A stretch of DNA of 64,000 bases from Nocardioides dokdonensis FR1436 (GCF_001653335.1 NZ_CP015079.1:2976001-3040000); one strand, 5' to 3'. Shown: positions 42,401 through 51,519, numbered from the stretch's first letter. Notes: generated by a model from the letters alone, not told the origin. Made by a program: numbers and translations.

Positions 42401-42995
42401 CGACGATCTTGCGCTCGGAGATCTGCGGCAGCAGCGGGCGTACGACGGCGACCGCGGCGACGCCCGCCAGCGGGAAGAGGAGGAAGGCCGGCCACCAGGT
42501 CAGGCCTGCGACCAGCCACAGCGGGCCCGAGGCGAGCAGGGTGCGGATCGCCATCCACACGCTCTGGCGCAGCAGCGAGCCGACCTCGTGGGTGTCGTCG
42601 TCGACCCGGTCGAGCACCTCGCCGACGGCCTGCTCGTCGAGCGCGGCCAGCGGCTGCATCATCGCCGCGTCGAGCAGGTCGGCGCGCAGCCGACCCTCGG
42701 CCCGGTCGACCACGCCGGCCCAGACGGTGCGCCCGATCGAGTCGAGCACCGCTGCGCCCACCACGCACACCGCCAGCGCCCACACCAGGGCGGTGGTGGC
42801 GTCCTCGGCGAGCTGCCCGGCCACCGCGGACCCGACCGCGGTGCCGACGGCCCCGAGCAGGGATCCGAGCAGGGCCAGGAGCGCCCACGGGCTGCGCATC
42901 CGACGCCAGTCGACGGGTCGTCGGTGGGCGGCGGGGCCGGTGGGCTGGTGGGTCTGGGCGAGCGCGGGGTGTGCGCCGAGATCGGTCGTAGTCAC
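39447..42995 (-). CDS. Fused heterodimer-type ABC exporter (TMD-NBD-TMD-NBD)
   Basis: 1182 residues: two complete exporter halves on one chain, each with about six helices and one ATPase domain. NBD1 has Walker A GRTGSGKST, Walker B VVVLDEATARMD and H-loop AHRLGT, but the signature LSSGEEQ. NBD2 has Walker A GQVGSGKSS and signature LSGGQVQRVALARAL, but Walker B ends LLLADDVSSALD and the H-loop His is replaced (GATSK). The site formed by NBD2 Walker motifs and NBD1 signature is thus degenerate, and the other is consensus. The start is GTG with TACCTT 9 nt upstream. The substrate is unknown (multidrug, lipid or thiol compounds are possible). Confidence 0.85.
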   Translation of the reverse strand: MTTTDLGAHPALAQTHQPTGPAAHRRPVDWRRMRSPWALLALLGSLLGAVGTAVGSAVAGQLAEDATTALVWALAVCVVGAAVLDSIGRTVWAGVVDRAEGRLRADLLDAAMMQPLAALDEQAVGEVLDRVDDDTHEVGSLLRQSVWMAIRTLLASGPLWLVAGLTWWPAFLLFPLAGVAAVAVVRPLLPQISERKIVEEIAWTDHAAAMEEGIAARDDLRTTLGQAYLVRRCTELAATVHARFAEVLQLESQVGRRTGTLLHGMLAGTAVVGVALVLGDSLSTAALVTLFLVTTTFVGQVDQLARHLPDLQAGFGAVLRLRGLLGAEAEPVGGEQLSQRALDLELRDLHFSYGTGTFALQGVDLTVPAGTTCALVGRTGSGKSTLASLVSRAVDPEPGSVVLGGTDVLDLDLQSLRSAVGVVTQRTEILAGTLAENIALFADGARARVEAAVTELGLDSWVSGLPQGLDTPLGPGGTTLSSGEEQLVAFARLLVRDVRVVVLDEATARMDPVTEARVVRAADRLLTGRTGLLVAHRLGTTERASQVAVLEAGRVVQQGPRGVLAREPGPFRELLDASAHEQASAADDGTDRPDGTDDRAATAHIGSARRTGLPPAPPALRPLPSLARATWNALLVEPRWGLVGAGLFTVSAMTGAFGAVTGWIWGLLVTDLQDGGRPLGLTVALIASLMVSPLILAQAFKVYPRWWIAVMLRVRAAVLQGQTEQHRLTRTPPGEVVARAMDADRLARYADRWVDFVNGLLIVALTSVLAGSLLAGGVLLAVMVISAAASSLGRRVAGRSAAASSSARAQFGRSLVSALESVRTVKLAAATPEVHQHLRDVDSGRVEAAVKEHRVQALLDGVPIVMVQLGVVAAWGIYVADGWGLATALLVANAVAGFDWFGRVAGSIVTEAPGTRAWMHETSRLAGGGDLMAEPPGVDLVSGAAPRPAAQSHDPLHELDVRGLSAVHDDGTVGAHGIDLQVARGELVLLLGQVGSGKSSLLGALAGLVSTTGEVRWNGRLLDEPQTQLRPGRVAHVAQVPRVLSGTFRDNISLDHQHRQVDPAVAAARLGRDVEEAGGADSLVGHRGVRLSGGQVQRVALARALACDAELLLADDVSSALDAATEIELWESLRARGTTVVGATSKTAALARADRVVVLVDGTIAASGPWSRLAPRWRHLAG

Positions 42996-43069
42996 GGTGC
43001 TTCAAAGGTAGGCCCTCGCACCGACTCCCCGCCTCTGCTTTTGCGGGTACCCCCGGGGGTGTGACGAGC

Positions 43070-43108
43070 ACGACACCCCGCCCGGAAGAGCTCCGGGCGG
43101 GGCGTCGT
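43070..43108 (-). terminator. Terminator downstream of the E2 gene
   Basis: A GC-rich hairpin: ACGAC-A-CCCCGCCCGGA pairs with TCCGGGCGGGG-C-GTCGT (16 pairs with one mismatch, 5-nt loop). It lies between the stop of the E2 gene and the start of the fused ABC exporter, and should end the lpd-E2 transcript. Confidence 0.75.
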
Positions 43109-43125
43109 GGTTGCTGCTGTGGTGC

Positions 43126-44988
43126 TCAGACCTCGAACTGGCCGCTCTCGAGACGCTGCTTGACGTCGGAGAGGAACCGGCCGGCGTCGGCACCGTCGAC
43201 GAGACGGTGGTCGTAGGTCAGCGCCAGGTAGACCATGTGGCGCACCGCGATGGTCTCGCCCAGGTTCGGGTCGTCGATGACCACCGGGCGCTTCACGACC
43301 GCGCCGGGGCCGAGGATCGCGACCTGCGGCTGGTTGATCACGGGGGTGTCGAAGAGCGCACCCACGCTGCCCAGGTTCGTGATCGTGAAGGTGCCGCCGG
43401 ACAGCTCGTCGGGGCCGATCTTGTTGGTGCGGGTGCGCTCGGCCACATCGGCGATCTTCTTGGCCAGGCCCGAGATCGACAGGTCGCCGGCGTCCTTGAC
43501 CACCGGGGTGATCAGGCCCTTCTCGGTGTCCACCGCGAACGCGAGGTTCTCGCGGTCGTAGTAGGTGACCTCGCCGGCCTCGGTGTCGATCGTCGCGTTC
43601 AGCGAGGGGTGCTGCTTGAGCGCGTCGACCGTCGCCTTGGCGAAGAACGGCAGGTAGGAGAGCTTCACGCCCTCCCGCGCCAGGAAGTCGGCCTTGTGGG
43701 CCTCGCGCAGGCGCGCCACGTTGGTGACGTCGACCTCGATCACCTGGGTGAGCTGGGCCGAGACCTGCAGCGACTCGACCATGCGCGAGGCGATGATCTT
43801 GCGCAGCCGGGACAGCTTCTCGGTCTTGCCGCGCAGCGGCGACGGCGTGCTGGGCGCCGACGCGCCACCGGACGGTGCGGACGAGGCGCCGGACGCCGCG
43901 GGAGCGGCCGGGGCCTGCTCCTTCGGCTTGGCCGCCTCGAGGACGTCCTGCTTGCGGATGCGGCCACCGACACCGGTGCCGGTGACGGTGTTGAGGTCCA
44001 CGCCGTGCTGGCCGGCGAGCTTGCGCACCAGCGGGGTCACGTACCCGGGACCGTCGTTGCTGGAGGACGCGCTCGACCCGGAGGCGGGCTTCTCCTGCTC
44101 CTTGGTCGGCTCGGGGGCCTTCTCCTGCGCCGGCTCGGCCGGCTGCTTCGGCTCGGGAGCCTTCTCCTGCTTCGGCTCCTCCTTCTTCGGCTCCGGCTCG
44201 GGCTCGGGCTCGGGCTCCGGCTCGGGCTCGGGCTCGGGCTCGGGCTCCGGCTCCGGCTCGGAGGACTGCTCACTCGCGGAACCGTCACCGATGACGGCGA
44301 GCTCGGCGCCGATCTCGACGGTCTCGTCCTCGGCGACCTTCACCTCGAGCAGGGTGCCGGCCACGGGGGAGGGGATCTCGGTGTCGACCTTGTCGGTGGA
44401 GATCTCGAGCAGCGGCTCGTCGACCGCGACCTCGTCGCCGACCTCCTTGAGCCAGCGGGTGACCGTGCCCTCGGTGACCGACTCGCCCAGCTCGGGGAGC
44501 GTGACGGTCGTGCCACCGCCGCCGGACTTCTTGGTGTCCGCGGCGGGCTTCTCGGTCTCCTCGAGCGGCTGGTCGTCCGAACCGTCCGACTTCTCCGACT
44601 CGGGCGTCTCGTCGCCGGCGGGGAGGTCGCCGGTCTCGTCGGCGATCTCCTCCTCCTGCTCGGCCTTCTTCTCGGCCTCGCCCTCGTCGGCCGGCTCGGC
44701 CTCGGGGGTGGCGCTGTCGCCTCCCTCGGAGCTGTCGCCCGAGGACTCGCCCTCGTCACCGATGACGGCCAGGAGGGCGCCGATCTCGACGGTGTCGTCC
44801 TCGTCGACCTTGATCTCGAGCAGCGTGCCCGCGACCGGCGACGGGATCTCGGTGTCGACCTTGTCGGTGGAGATCTCGAGCAGCGGCTCGTCGACGGCCA
44901 CGGTGTCGCCGACCTGCTTCAGCCAGCGCGTGACGGTGCCCTCGGTGACGGACTCGCCCAGTTCCGGGAGGTTGACTTCGGTGGCCAA
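43126..44988 (-). CDS. sucB: Dihydrolipoamide acyltransferase E2 (two lipoyl domains)
   Basis: 620 residues. Two lipoyl domains (residues about 3-78 and 160-236) each carry the DKVD lipoylation site ([20 protein letters not shown]). Acidic linkers separate them, including a Glu-Pro repeat. A peripheral subunit-binding domain ([19 protein letters not shown]) and a catalytic domain with [16 protein letters not shown] follow. Usually annotated SucB, but in actinobacteria this two-domain E2 mostly serves pyruvate dehydrogenase (DlaT), because the 2-oxoglutarate E2 is fused to E1. It starts with TTG, backed by AAGGA at 6-nt spacing. It lies downstream of lpd; lipA and lipB modify its product. Confidence 0.93.
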   Translation of the reverse strand: MATEVNLPELGESVTEGTVTRWLKQVGDTVAVDEPLLEISTDKVDTEIPSPVAGTLLEIKVDEDDTVEIGALLAVIGDEGESSGDSSEGGDSATPEAEPADEGEAEKKAEQEEEIADETGDLPAGDETPESEKSDGSDDQPLEETEKPAADTKKSGGGGTTVTLPELGESVTEGTVTRWLKEVGDEVAVDEPLLEISTDKVDTEIPSPVAGTLLEVKVAEDETVEIGAELAVIGDGSASEQSSEPEPEPEPEPEPEPEPEPEPEPEPKKEEPKQEKAPEPKQPAEPAQEKAPEPTKEQEKPASGSSASSSNDGPGYVTPLVRKLAGQHGVDLNTVTGTGVGGRIRKQDVLEAAKPKEQAPAAPAASGASSAPSGGASAPSTPSPLRGKTEKLSRLRKIIASRMVESLQVSAQLTQVIEVDVTNVARLREAHKADFLAREGVKLSYLPFFAKATVDALKQHPSLNATIDTEAGEVTYYDRENLAFAVDTEKGLITPVVKDAGDLSISGLAKKIADVAERTRTNKIGPDELSGGTFTITNLGSVGALFDTPVINQPQVAILGPGAVVKRPVVIDDPNLGETIAVRHMVYLALTYDHRLVDGADAGRFLSDVKQRLESGQFEV

Positions 44989-45075
44989 TGCAGTTCCTTC
45001 GCTCGCGGTCTTCAGTGGGAGTGCTCGGTGGTGCGGGTGTGACGGGGTGTGTCGGGCTCCAAGGCTAGGAGGCCG

Positions 45076-46455
45076 TCACGAATGTGCATGCAGCGCCTTG
45101 CCGGCCAGGGCGAGGTGCGCCTCGCCGAGAGCCTCGTTCTGGGTGGGGTGGGCGTGGACCAGGGGCGCGACATCCTCGGCGTGCGCCTCCCAGCCGTAGA
45201 TCAGCTGGGCCTCGCCGATGAGCTCGCCGACCCGGTCGCCGACCAGGTGCACGCCCACGACCGGACCGTCGGTGCGGCGTACGAGCTTGACGAAGCCCTG
45301 GGTCTTGAGGATCTGGCTCTTGCCGTTGCCGCCGAGGTCGTAGGTCAGCGTCTCGATCGCGTCGTCGCCGTACGTCGAGCGCGCGGTGGCCTCGTCGAGT
45401 CCGACGGAGGCGACCTCCGGGTGGGAGTAGGTCACCCGCGGGATGCCGGCCTCGTCGATGGGGGCCGGGTCGAGCCCGGCGATGTGCTCGGCCACGAAGA
45501 TGCCCTGCTGGAAGCCGCGGTGCGCGAGTTGGAGCCCGGGCACGATGTCGCCGACGGCGTAGACGCCCTCGAGGTTGGTGCGGCAGCGGTCGTCGGTGCG
45601 CACGAAGCCGCGCTCCATCTCGACGCCCTGCTCGTCGTAGCCGAGGCCGTCGGTGCTGGGACCGCGCCCCACCGCCACGAGGAGCAGCTCGGCCTCGATG
45701 ACGTCGCCTCCCTCGACCGTGACGGCGACCCCGTCGTCGGTGGTCTTCACGCTCTGGAACGGGGTGCCGGTGCGGGCCTTGATGCCGCGCTTCTTGAACG
45801 CCCGCTCGAGGACCTTGGAGGACGCCTCGTCCTCGGCGGCCACCAGCCGGGGCAGCGCCTCGACGATGGTCACCTCGGCGCCGAAGCTGCGCCACACGCT
45901 GGCGAACTCGCACCCGATGACGCCGCCACCGAGCACGACCACGGAGGCCGGCACCCTCTCGAGGCGCAGCGCGTGGTCGGAGGTGAGCACGTGGGTGCCG
46001 TCGACCTCGAGGCCGGGCAGCGAGCGGGCGTACGAGCCGGTGGCCAGCACGACGTGGCGCCCGGTGTAGGCCGTGCCGTCGACGGTGACCTCGCGGGGAC
46101 CGGTGAGCCGGCCCTCGCCGGCGACGACGGTGACGCCGCGCCCCTTGACGAGGCCGGTCAGGCCCTTGAAGAGGCGCGAGACGACGCCGTCCTTGTAGGA
46201 GTTCACCCCGGCCATGTCGATGCCCTCGAGCGTGGCGCGCACGCCGAACTGCTCGGAGTCGCGGGCGGCGTCGGCGATCTCGGCCGCGTGCAGCAGGGCC
46301 TTGGTCGGGATGCAGCCCATGTGCAGGCAGGTGCCGCCCAGGTCGCCCTTCTCCACCAGCGCCACGCTCAGGCCGAGCTGGGCAGCGCGCAGCGCGCACG
46401 CGTAACCCCCCGAGCCAGCGCCGAGGATGAGTACGTCGAAGTCGGTGTCAGGCAC
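45076..46455 (-). CDS. lpdA: Dihydrolipoyl dehydrogenase (E3)
   Basis: 459 residues, FAD-dependent. It has the N-terminal GAGSGGYACALRAAQLGL dinucleotide fold, redox disulfide CLHMGC within GGTCLHMGCIPTKALL, an NAD motif VVLGGGVIGCEFASVW and the C-terminal active-site HAHPTQNEALGEA (His-Glu pair). It reoxidises the dihydrolipoyl groups of the E2 encoded next to it, passing electrons to NAD+. The start is GTG at 46455 with AAGGA upstream. E2 follows 87 bp downstream; AGGCTA (minus strand TAGCCT, 45062-45067) in the gap could give E2 an extra promoter. Confidence 0.95.
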   Translation of the reverse strand: MPDTDFDVLILGAGSGGYACALRAAQLGLSVALVEKGDLGGTCLHMGCIPTKALLHAAEIADAARDSEQFGVRATLEGIDMAGVNSYKDGVVSRLFKGLTGLVKGRGVTVVAGEGRLTGPREVTVDGTAYTGRHVVLATGSYARSLPGLEVDGTHVLTSDHALRLERVPASVVVLGGGVIGCEFASVWRSFGAEVTIVEALPRLVAAEDEASSKVLERAFKKRGIKARTGTPFQSVKTTDDGVAVTVEGGDVIEAELLLVAVGRGPSTDGLGYDEQGVEMERGFVRTDDRCRTNLEGVYAVGDIVPGLQLAHRGFQQGIFVAEHIAGLDPAPIDEAGIPRVTYSHPEVASVGLDEATARSTYGDDAIETLTYDLGGNGKSQILKTQGFVKLVRRTDGPVVGVHLVGDRVGELIGEAQLIYGWEAHAEDVAPLVHAHPTQNEALGEAHLALAGKALHAHS

Positions 46456-46555
46456 CGTCGTCCTTCCGGTGGGTCGTCACGATCGCGCGGCCATCCTTGC
46501 ACTTAACCCGGGCGTGTCCACACCGACCTTCGGGTGGGTTGGCAGACTGGACCCC

Positions 46556-46939
46556 ATGGGAATGATGGATCGCTTCCGCCGCGGCTCGAAGATGCGCATG
46601 CGCAGGCCCGCGAGCGACGCCGCCCGCACAGGGTCGACCACGGTGCGCGCCTCCGACGCGGTGGACCGCGAGCACCTGAGCTCGTGGGTCTCCGAGCGCC
46701 GCGGGGTGGAGGGGTTCGTCGAGCCGCGCACCGCGGTCAGCGACGTGACGCTGCTGCTGGTGGCCCACGACGGTGAGTGGACGCGGCGACGCGTTCCGTC
46801 GGTCAGCTGGGCGCACGACTTCTGCAACCGCTTCCAGGTGCCGTCGTACGACGCCGGGCTGGTGGGCATCCCGCAGCGGATGCGCGACTACAACAGCCGG
46901 ATGAAGCAGCAGAAGAAGCTGGGCGAGCAGGGTCCCTGA
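46556..46939 (+). CDS. Small conserved actinobacterial protein of unknown function
   Basis: 127 residues, basic. The N-terminus MGMMDRFRRGSKMRMRR is strongly positive, then a compact domain contains EHLSSWVSERRGVEGFVEPRTAVSDVTLLLVAHDGEWTRRRV and an FQVPSYDAGLVGIPQRMRDYNSR tail. I cannot assign a family beyond its recurrence beside lpd/pepA in related genomes. The ATG at 46556 is preceded at 7 nt by a CAGACT hexamer. It is divergent from lpd and convergent with pepA (33 bp). Confidence 0.6.
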   Translation: MGMMDRFRRGSKMRMRRPASDAARTGSTTVRASDAVDREHLSSWVSERRGVEGFVEPRTAVSDVTLLLVAHDGEWTRRRVPSVSWAHDFCNRFQVPSYDAGLVGIPQRMRDYNSRMKQQKKLGEQGP

Positions 46940-46972
46940 CCCCGCTCGCCCCGCCCCTCGGCGTCGACCCGC

Positions 46973-48517
46973 TCAGGCCAGGCCGCGGGCCAGGTCGACC
47001 AGAGTGGTCACGGCGAAGCCGGTGCCCCCGGTGGTCAGGTGCCCGTCGGGGCCGCCGGCGTTGTACGACGGCCCGGCGATGTCGAGGTGCGCCCACGGGC
47101 GACCGTCGGTGAACTCGCGCAGGAACGCGCCGGCGAACAGTCCGCCGCCCCAGCGCACCCAGTCGTGCTGGGCGAGGTCGGCGATCTTGCTGGAGGTGAC
47201 GCGCTGCTTCATCTCCTCGGGGATCGGCATCGCCCAGATCGGCTCCCCGGCGCTGGTGCCGGCCGCGACCACCTGGGCGACGACCTCCTCGGAGCCCATC
47301 ACCCCGGCCATCTTGTTGCCGAGCGCGACGACCATGGCTCCGGTCAGGGTGGCGACGTCGACGATCAGGTCGGGCTCGGTCTCCACCGCGCGCACCAGCG
47401 CGTCGCCGAGCACGAGGCGGCCCTCGGCGTCGGTGTTGAGCACCTCGACGGTGCGGCCGCCGTACATCGTCAGGATGTCGCCGGGTCGCGTCGCGTCCCC
47501 GGAGACCATGTTCTCGGCCATCGGGGCGAAGCAGGAGACCTTGACGGGCAGACCGAGCTCGGCGATGGCGAAGGTGGCCTGGATGACCGCGGCGGCGCCG
47601 GCCATGTCGGACTTCATCTCGTGCATGCCCTGGGCCGGCTTGATGCTCAGGCCGCCGGAGTCGAAGGTGATGCCCTTGCCGACCAGCGCGAGGTGCGTGG
47701 TCGCGCCCTTGGGTGCGTAGGTGATCTCGACCAGCCGGGGCGGGGCCGAGGAGCCGGCGCCGACCCCGAGGATGCCGCCGCAGCCGAGCTCGGCGAGCTC
47801 GACCTCGTCGAGCACCCGCAGGGTGATCTTGGGGGCGCCACGACCCTTGCCGAGCTCCTTGGCGCGCGTCTGCGCCGACTCGGCGAAGGCCGGCGGGCGC
47901 AGGTCGCCCGGGGGAGTGTTGACCCAGTCGCGGGTGGCGGCCACCGCGCGGGTGACGACCTGGGCCTCCTCGAGCGCGGTCACGACCTCCTTGCGGCGCG
48001 CGCCGCCGCTGAGGATGACGACGTCACCGGCGGTGGTGTCGTCCTTCGCGGTGTCCTGCTTGTACGTCGTGAAGGTGTAGGCGCCCAGCGCCCAGCCCTC
48101 GGCCACGGCGCGGACCTCCGCGGCGGTCTCGGCCGGGAGGGCCACGGCGACGCTGGCGGCGTTGGTGACCGCGCGGGCGGCGGCACCGGCGGCGCGGCGC
48201 ACGTCAGCGGGCTGCGGGTCGGTGCCGAGTCCGACGAGGACCAGCAGCGGGGCGCCGATCACGCCGGAGGTGGGGATGCGGGTGACCTCCCCGACCGTGC
48301 CCTTGACGTCGAGGGAGGCGAGGAGGGGTCGCAGCTTGCGGCCGTAGGCCTTGGCGACGTCCTCGGCGCCGGGCGCCAGCTCGAGCCCCGGCGCGGACGC
48401 CGACGCGCCCTTGGCTTGCTTGCGGCCGCCCGACGGGCTGCTCTGGACGATCCCCACGACCACGGCGTCGGCCTTGGTCTTGGCGGGGCTGGCACTGCGG
48501 AGTATGAACGAGGTCAC
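46973..48517 (-). CDS. pepA: Leucyl aminopeptidase (M17)
   Basis: 514 residues. The C-terminal catalytic domain has the M17 signature NTDAEGRLVLGDAL plus metal-binding KGITFDSGGLSIKP and MKSDMAGAAAVI. The N-terminal macro-like domain is somewhat shorter and Ala-rich. It is a cytoplasmic, dimetal, probably hexameric exopeptidase for peptide turnover. GTG 48517 is supported by TAGTGT 6 nt upstream on the minus strand. It shares a 99-bp divergent region with gcvT. Confidence 0.95.
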   Translation of the reverse strand: MTSFILRSASPAKTKADAVVVGIVQSSPSGGRKQAKGASASAPGLELAPGAEDVAKAYGRKLRPLLASLDVKGTVGEVTRIPTSGVIGAPLLVLVGLGTDPQPADVRRAAGAAARAVTNAASVAVALPAETAAEVRAVAEGWALGAYTFTTYKQDTAKDDTTAGDVVILSGGARRKEVVTALEEAQVVTRAVAATRDWVNTPPGDLRPPAFAESAQTRAKELGKGRGAPKITLRVLDEVELAELGCGGILGVGAGSSAPPRLVEITYAPKGATTHLALVGKGITFDSGGLSIKPAQGMHEMKSDMAGAAAVIQATFAIAELGLPVKVSCFAPMAENMVSGDATRPGDILTMYGGRTVEVLNTDAEGRLVLGDALVRAVETEPDLIVDVATLTGAMVVALGNKMAGVMGSEEVVAQVVAAGTSAGEPIWAMPIPEEMKQRVTSSKIADLAQHDWVRWGGGLFAGAFLREFTDGRPWAHLDIAGPSYNAGGPDGHLTTGGTGFAVTTLVDLARGLA

Positions 48518-48523
48518 CGCGCC

Positions 48524-48529
48524 ACACTA
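48524..48529 (-). promoter_or_regulatory. Leaderless -10 element for pepA
   Basis: Minus-strand TAGTGT lies 6 nt before GTG 48517, so transcription is expected to start at the start codon. Confidence 0.55.
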
Positions 48530-48604
48530 ACCATCCGCGGCCACGTCGCACGCCACCCCGGTTCGGGCCCCGTGCGCCGCCCCGGTCGATGTCGGGGGCT
48601 GGGG

Positions 48605-48610
48605 TAGGTT
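48605..48610 (+). promoter_or_regulatory. Leaderless -10 element for gcvT
   Basis: TAGGTT lies 6 nt before ATG 48617. There is no Shine-Dalgarno sequence between them, which fits a leaderless mRNA. Confidence 0.6.
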
Positions 48611-48616
48611 CGCGCC

Positions 48617-49720
48617 ATGGCTGAGCTGCTGACCTCTCCGCTGCACGACCGGCACCTCGCGCTGGGTGCCAAGACCGCCCCGTTCGGTGGCTGGGAGATG
48701 CCGCTGGAGTACCCGACCGGCGTGGTCGCCGAGCACACCGCGGTGCGCACCGCCGTGGGGGTCTTCGACGTCAGCCACCTCGGCAAGGCCGAGGTCACCG
48801 GCCCCGGTGCGGCGGCGTACGTCAACGCCTGCCTGACCAACGACCTCGACCGCATCGGGCCCGGCCAGGCGCAGTACACGCTGTGCTGCGACGACGAGAC
48901 CGGCGGTGTGGTCGACGACCTGATCGTCTACCGCTACTCCGACGAGCGGGTGCTGCTGGTGCCCAACGCCGCCAACACCGCCGAGGTGGTGCGCCGCCTC
49001 GCCGCGAGTGCCCCGGACGGGGTCACCGTCACCGACCTGCACCGCGACCTCGCCGTGCTGGCGGTGCAGGGCCCGCACAGCGACGAGGTGATGCAGGCGC
49101 TCGGCCTGCCCGTCGACCACGACTACATGAGCTTCGCCGAGGCGACGTACGCCGACGCCACGGTCGTGGTGTGCCGCACCGGCTACACCGGCGAGCGGGG
49201 CTACGAGCTGGTCGTGGCGAACGCCGCCGCCGGCGCCCTGTGGGACGCCCTGCTGGCCGCGGGCGCCGACCTCGGCATCCTCCCGTGCGGCCTCGGCGCG
49301 CGCGACACGCTGCGCACCGAGATGGGCTACCCGCTGCACGGGCAGGACATCTCCCTCGACATCACCCCCGTGCAGGCGCGGATGGCCTGGGCCGTGGGCT
49401 GGGACAAGCCGACCTTCTGGGGCAAGGAGGTGCTCGCCCGCGAGCGCGCCGAGAAGCCGCGCCGGGTGCTGCGCGGCATCGTGGCCACCGGTCGCGGCAT
49501 CCCGCGCCCCGGCATGAGCGTCTCGCTGACCGCCGACGTCCTGGTCGGCGAGGTCACCTCCGGCACCTTCTCGCCCACCCTGCGCAAGGGCATCGGCCTG
49601 GCCCTGGTCGCCGCGAGCGTGCACCCCGAGGCGGAGGTCGGCGTCGACGTCCGCGGGCGCCGCGAGATCTTCCAGCTCACCAAGCCCCCGTTCCTCGACC
49701 CGTCGGTGAAGGAGTCCTGA
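48617..49720 (+). CDS. gcvT: Glycine cleavage system T protein (aminomethyltransferase)
   Basis: 367 residues. It transfers the methylene carbon of glycine from the H-protein to tetrahydrofolate, releasing ammonia. The fold is clear from [25 protein letters not shown] sequence, [17 protein letters not shown], the folate-binding [12 protein letters not shown] and [19 protein letters not shown]. No other glycine cleavage gene is adjacent, but lpd (E3, also the L-protein) and lipA/lipB are nearby. Transcription is probably leaderless. An 85-codon gene follows after 3 bp. Confidence 0.94.
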   Translation: MAELLTSPLHDRHLALGAKTAPFGGWEMPLEYPTGVVAEHTAVRTAVGVFDVSHLGKAEVTGPGAAAYVNACLTNDLDRIGPGQAQYTLCCDDETGGVVDDLIVYRYSDERVLLVPNAANTAEVVRRLAASAPDGVTVTDLHRDLAVLAVQGPHSDEVMQALGLPVDHDYMSFAEATYADATVVVCRTGYTGERGYELVVANAAAGALWDALLAAGADLGILPCGLGARDTLRTEMGYPLHGQDISLDITPVQARMAWAVGWDKPTFWGKEVLARERAEKPRRVLRGIVATGRGIPRPGMSVSLTADVLVGEVTSGTFSPTLRKGIGLALVAASVHPEAEVGVDVRGRREIFQLTKPPFLDPSVKES

Positions 49721-49723
49721 GCA

Positions 49724-49981
49724 GTGAACCTGCCCGAGCAGCCCGCGACCTTCCGCCCGCCCACAGCCGAGGAGCGTCCCTGGTGGTGGCGCCTCGAGGA
49801 CGCCTCCGGCCAGGAGGTCGAGGTCGACGGCGACCTGGCCGGTGAGCGCTTCGCCAGCCAGGCCGACGCCGAGTCCTGGGTGGGCGAGGCCTTCGCGGAC
49901 CTCGCCGACCAGGGCGTCGACGCGGTCGTCCTCTTCGAGCTGGAGCGACGGGTCTACGGCCCGATGTCGCTGCACCCCTGA
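49724..49981 (+). CDS. 85-residue conserved acidic protein
   Basis: Starts with GTG 3 nt after the gcvT stop, so it is co-transcribed. The product is acidic with a PWWWRLEDASGQEV strand, then FASQADAESWVGEAFADLADQGVDAVVLFELERRVYGPMSLHP. This fits a small alpha/beta domain that seems typical of actinobacterial hypothetical proteins next to gcvT or nearby housekeeping genes. No catalytic residues or signal were recognised. The function is unknown; coupling hints at folate or one-carbon metabolism but does not show it. Confidence 0.65.
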   Translation: MNLPEQPATFRPPTAEERPWWWRLEDASGQEVEVDGDLAGERFASQADAESWVGEAFADLADQGVDAVVLFELERRVYGPMSLHP

Positions 49982-50011
49982 CCACCCCGCACCGGCGGAG
50001 CTGAGGGTCAC

Positions 50012-51508
50012 GTGCACGGTGGCGCGGGCGACGACGAGGACTTCGCGGCGTACGTCGCTGCGAGACGCGCCGCTCACGTGCGGGCCGTCGTGGCGCTCGG
50101 ATCACCGCCGGGTCACGCCACCGCGCTGACCGACCGGGCCCTGGCCCGGGCCCGCGCCGAGTGGCGCGTCCTGCGCGAGAGCGCCGACCCCGGGGTCGAG
50201 GTGTGGCGCCTGCTGCTCGAGGTGCGGGCCGAGGACACGACGCGCTGGTGGCACAGCGAGCCGGCGACACCGGCCCCGGGGCTCGACCGGCTCACGCCGG
50301 TGCGGCGCACGTGCCTGGTGCTGGCAGCGGTGGCCGGTCTCGACGACGCCGCCCTGGTCGAGCTGACCGGCGAGTGGCCCCGACCTGGCGACCCCCGCAC
50401 TGAGGACCTCTCCCAGGAGGCCCGCGACCTGGCGGCCGGCGTCGAGGTCACACCGCGAGCGGCCGGTGCGGTGGCCGCGGTCCCGCGCGGGCGGCGGGTG
50501 CCGCGCCGTGTGCTCGTCGGCGGCGTCCTGCTCGCGGTCGTCGTCGGGCTGGGCACCTGGCAGGCAGCCGGCCCCGGGGGTCCCGACCCGGACGCGGGCG
50601 GGCTCGGCCCGGTGCCGGTGCGTGCCGTGCGCAACTCGGTCCCCACGGCGTGGGCCGCCGCGGGCGAGCTGGTCGTCGACGACAGCGCGCTGACGCTGCC
50701 CGGTGTACGACGCCTGGTCCGCGTCCGGGGCGCCGTGGTCTACAGCGACGGCTCGGGCCGGGTCGTGCGCACCGACGCCACGGGGGAGCGGCTGCAGCTG
50801 GGCACCTCGGCGCCGGGTGCGGCGCTGGTCGTCGAGCGGGAGCGGGCCTGGGTGGCCTGGACGGACGTCGCGGGCACGGAGCTGGTCGTCGCGGACGTCC
50901 GCACGGGCGAGGAGCTGGCCCGGCACGGCCTCGACCCGGGGCCGCCCGCCCCGGGCCCGCTGAACCTCGAGGGCCCCACCCTCTACTACGTCGACGGGTC
51001 CGGTTCGCACACCTGGGACCCCCTGGCCGACCCCGACGGACAGGCGGGCGACCCACCCGAGGGGCCGGGACCGGCCGGCCTCCTCGACGTGGACGGTCTC
51101 ACGACGGTCGTGCAGGTGGGTGAGCGGCGGATCCGGTTCGACGGGCCGTTCGCCCCGGCGCGCACGCGCCGCGGCGTCGGCGCCCAGCTCTCGCCCGGGG
51201 GCGGCTACGTCCTGACCCGCACCGGCCCGGACCCCCGGGCGCCGGTCCGTGTCTACGAGACCGCCAGTGGCCGCAGCCGCCGCACCGGCATCGGTGCCGA
51301 GGAGATCGCCCTCGACGCCGTCTTCAGCACGACCGGGGCCATCACCTACGTCGTCGGCGACGCCGACCAGGTGGCCGCCGCGGGCGAGTTCCGCCGGCTG
51401 TCGGGAGCCCGGGGGTGGTTGTTGCGGACCTGTTTCATCCGCTCCGGCACCTGCGTCGACCACCTGCGCGTCTCGAGCGCCGACGGCGAACCGGTCCTGG
51501 CCCGGTGA
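50012..51508 (+). CDS. Membrane-anchored protein with sigma-factor-like N-terminus and propeller-like exterior
   Basis: 498 residues. Residues 1-140 are helical and contain DRLTPVRRTCLVLAAVAGLDDAALVEL, resembling region 4 of ECF sigma factors in a degenerate form. A single membrane helix follows (RRVLVGGVLLAVVVGLGTW, near 165-185). The outside part has strand repeats (VRGAVVYSDGSGRVVRTDATGE, LVVADVRTGEELARHG, YVLTRTGPDPRAPVRVYET) like a beta-propeller, ending with a Cys pair (TCFIRSGTC). It resembles the propeller lipoprotein at 4868-5890 in style. Start GTG 50012. Function unknown. Confidence 0.6.
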   Translation: MHGGAGDDEDFAAYVAARRAAHVRAVVALGSPPGHATALTDRALARARAEWRVLRESADPGVEVWRLLLEVRAEDTTRWWHSEPATPAPGLDRLTPVRRTCLVLAAVAGLDDAALVELTGEWPRPGDPRTEDLSQEARDLAAGVEVTPRAAGAVAAVPRGRRVPRRVLVGGVLLAVVVGLGTWQAAGPGGPDPDAGGLGPVPVRAVRNSVPTAWAAAGELVVDDSALTLPGVRRLVRVRGAVVYSDGSGRVVRTDATGERLQLGTSAPGAALVVERERAWVAWTDVAGTELVVADVRTGEELARHGLDPGPPAPGPLNLEGPTLYYVDGSGSHTWDPLADPDGQAGDPPEGPGPAGLLDVDGLTTVVQVGERRIRFDGPFAPARTRRGVGAQLSPGGGYVLTRTGPDPRAPVRVYETASGRSRRTGIGAEEIALDAVFSTTGAITYVVGDADQVAAAGEFRRLSGARGWLLRTCFIRSGTCVDHLRVSSADGEPVLAR

Positions 51509-51519
51509 CCGCAGCCGCC

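Noticed and set aside
38979..43064. A 1361-residue plus-strand reading frame
   Set aside because: Antisense to the fused ABC exporter, with low-complexity Gly/Arg/Gln translation and no domain.
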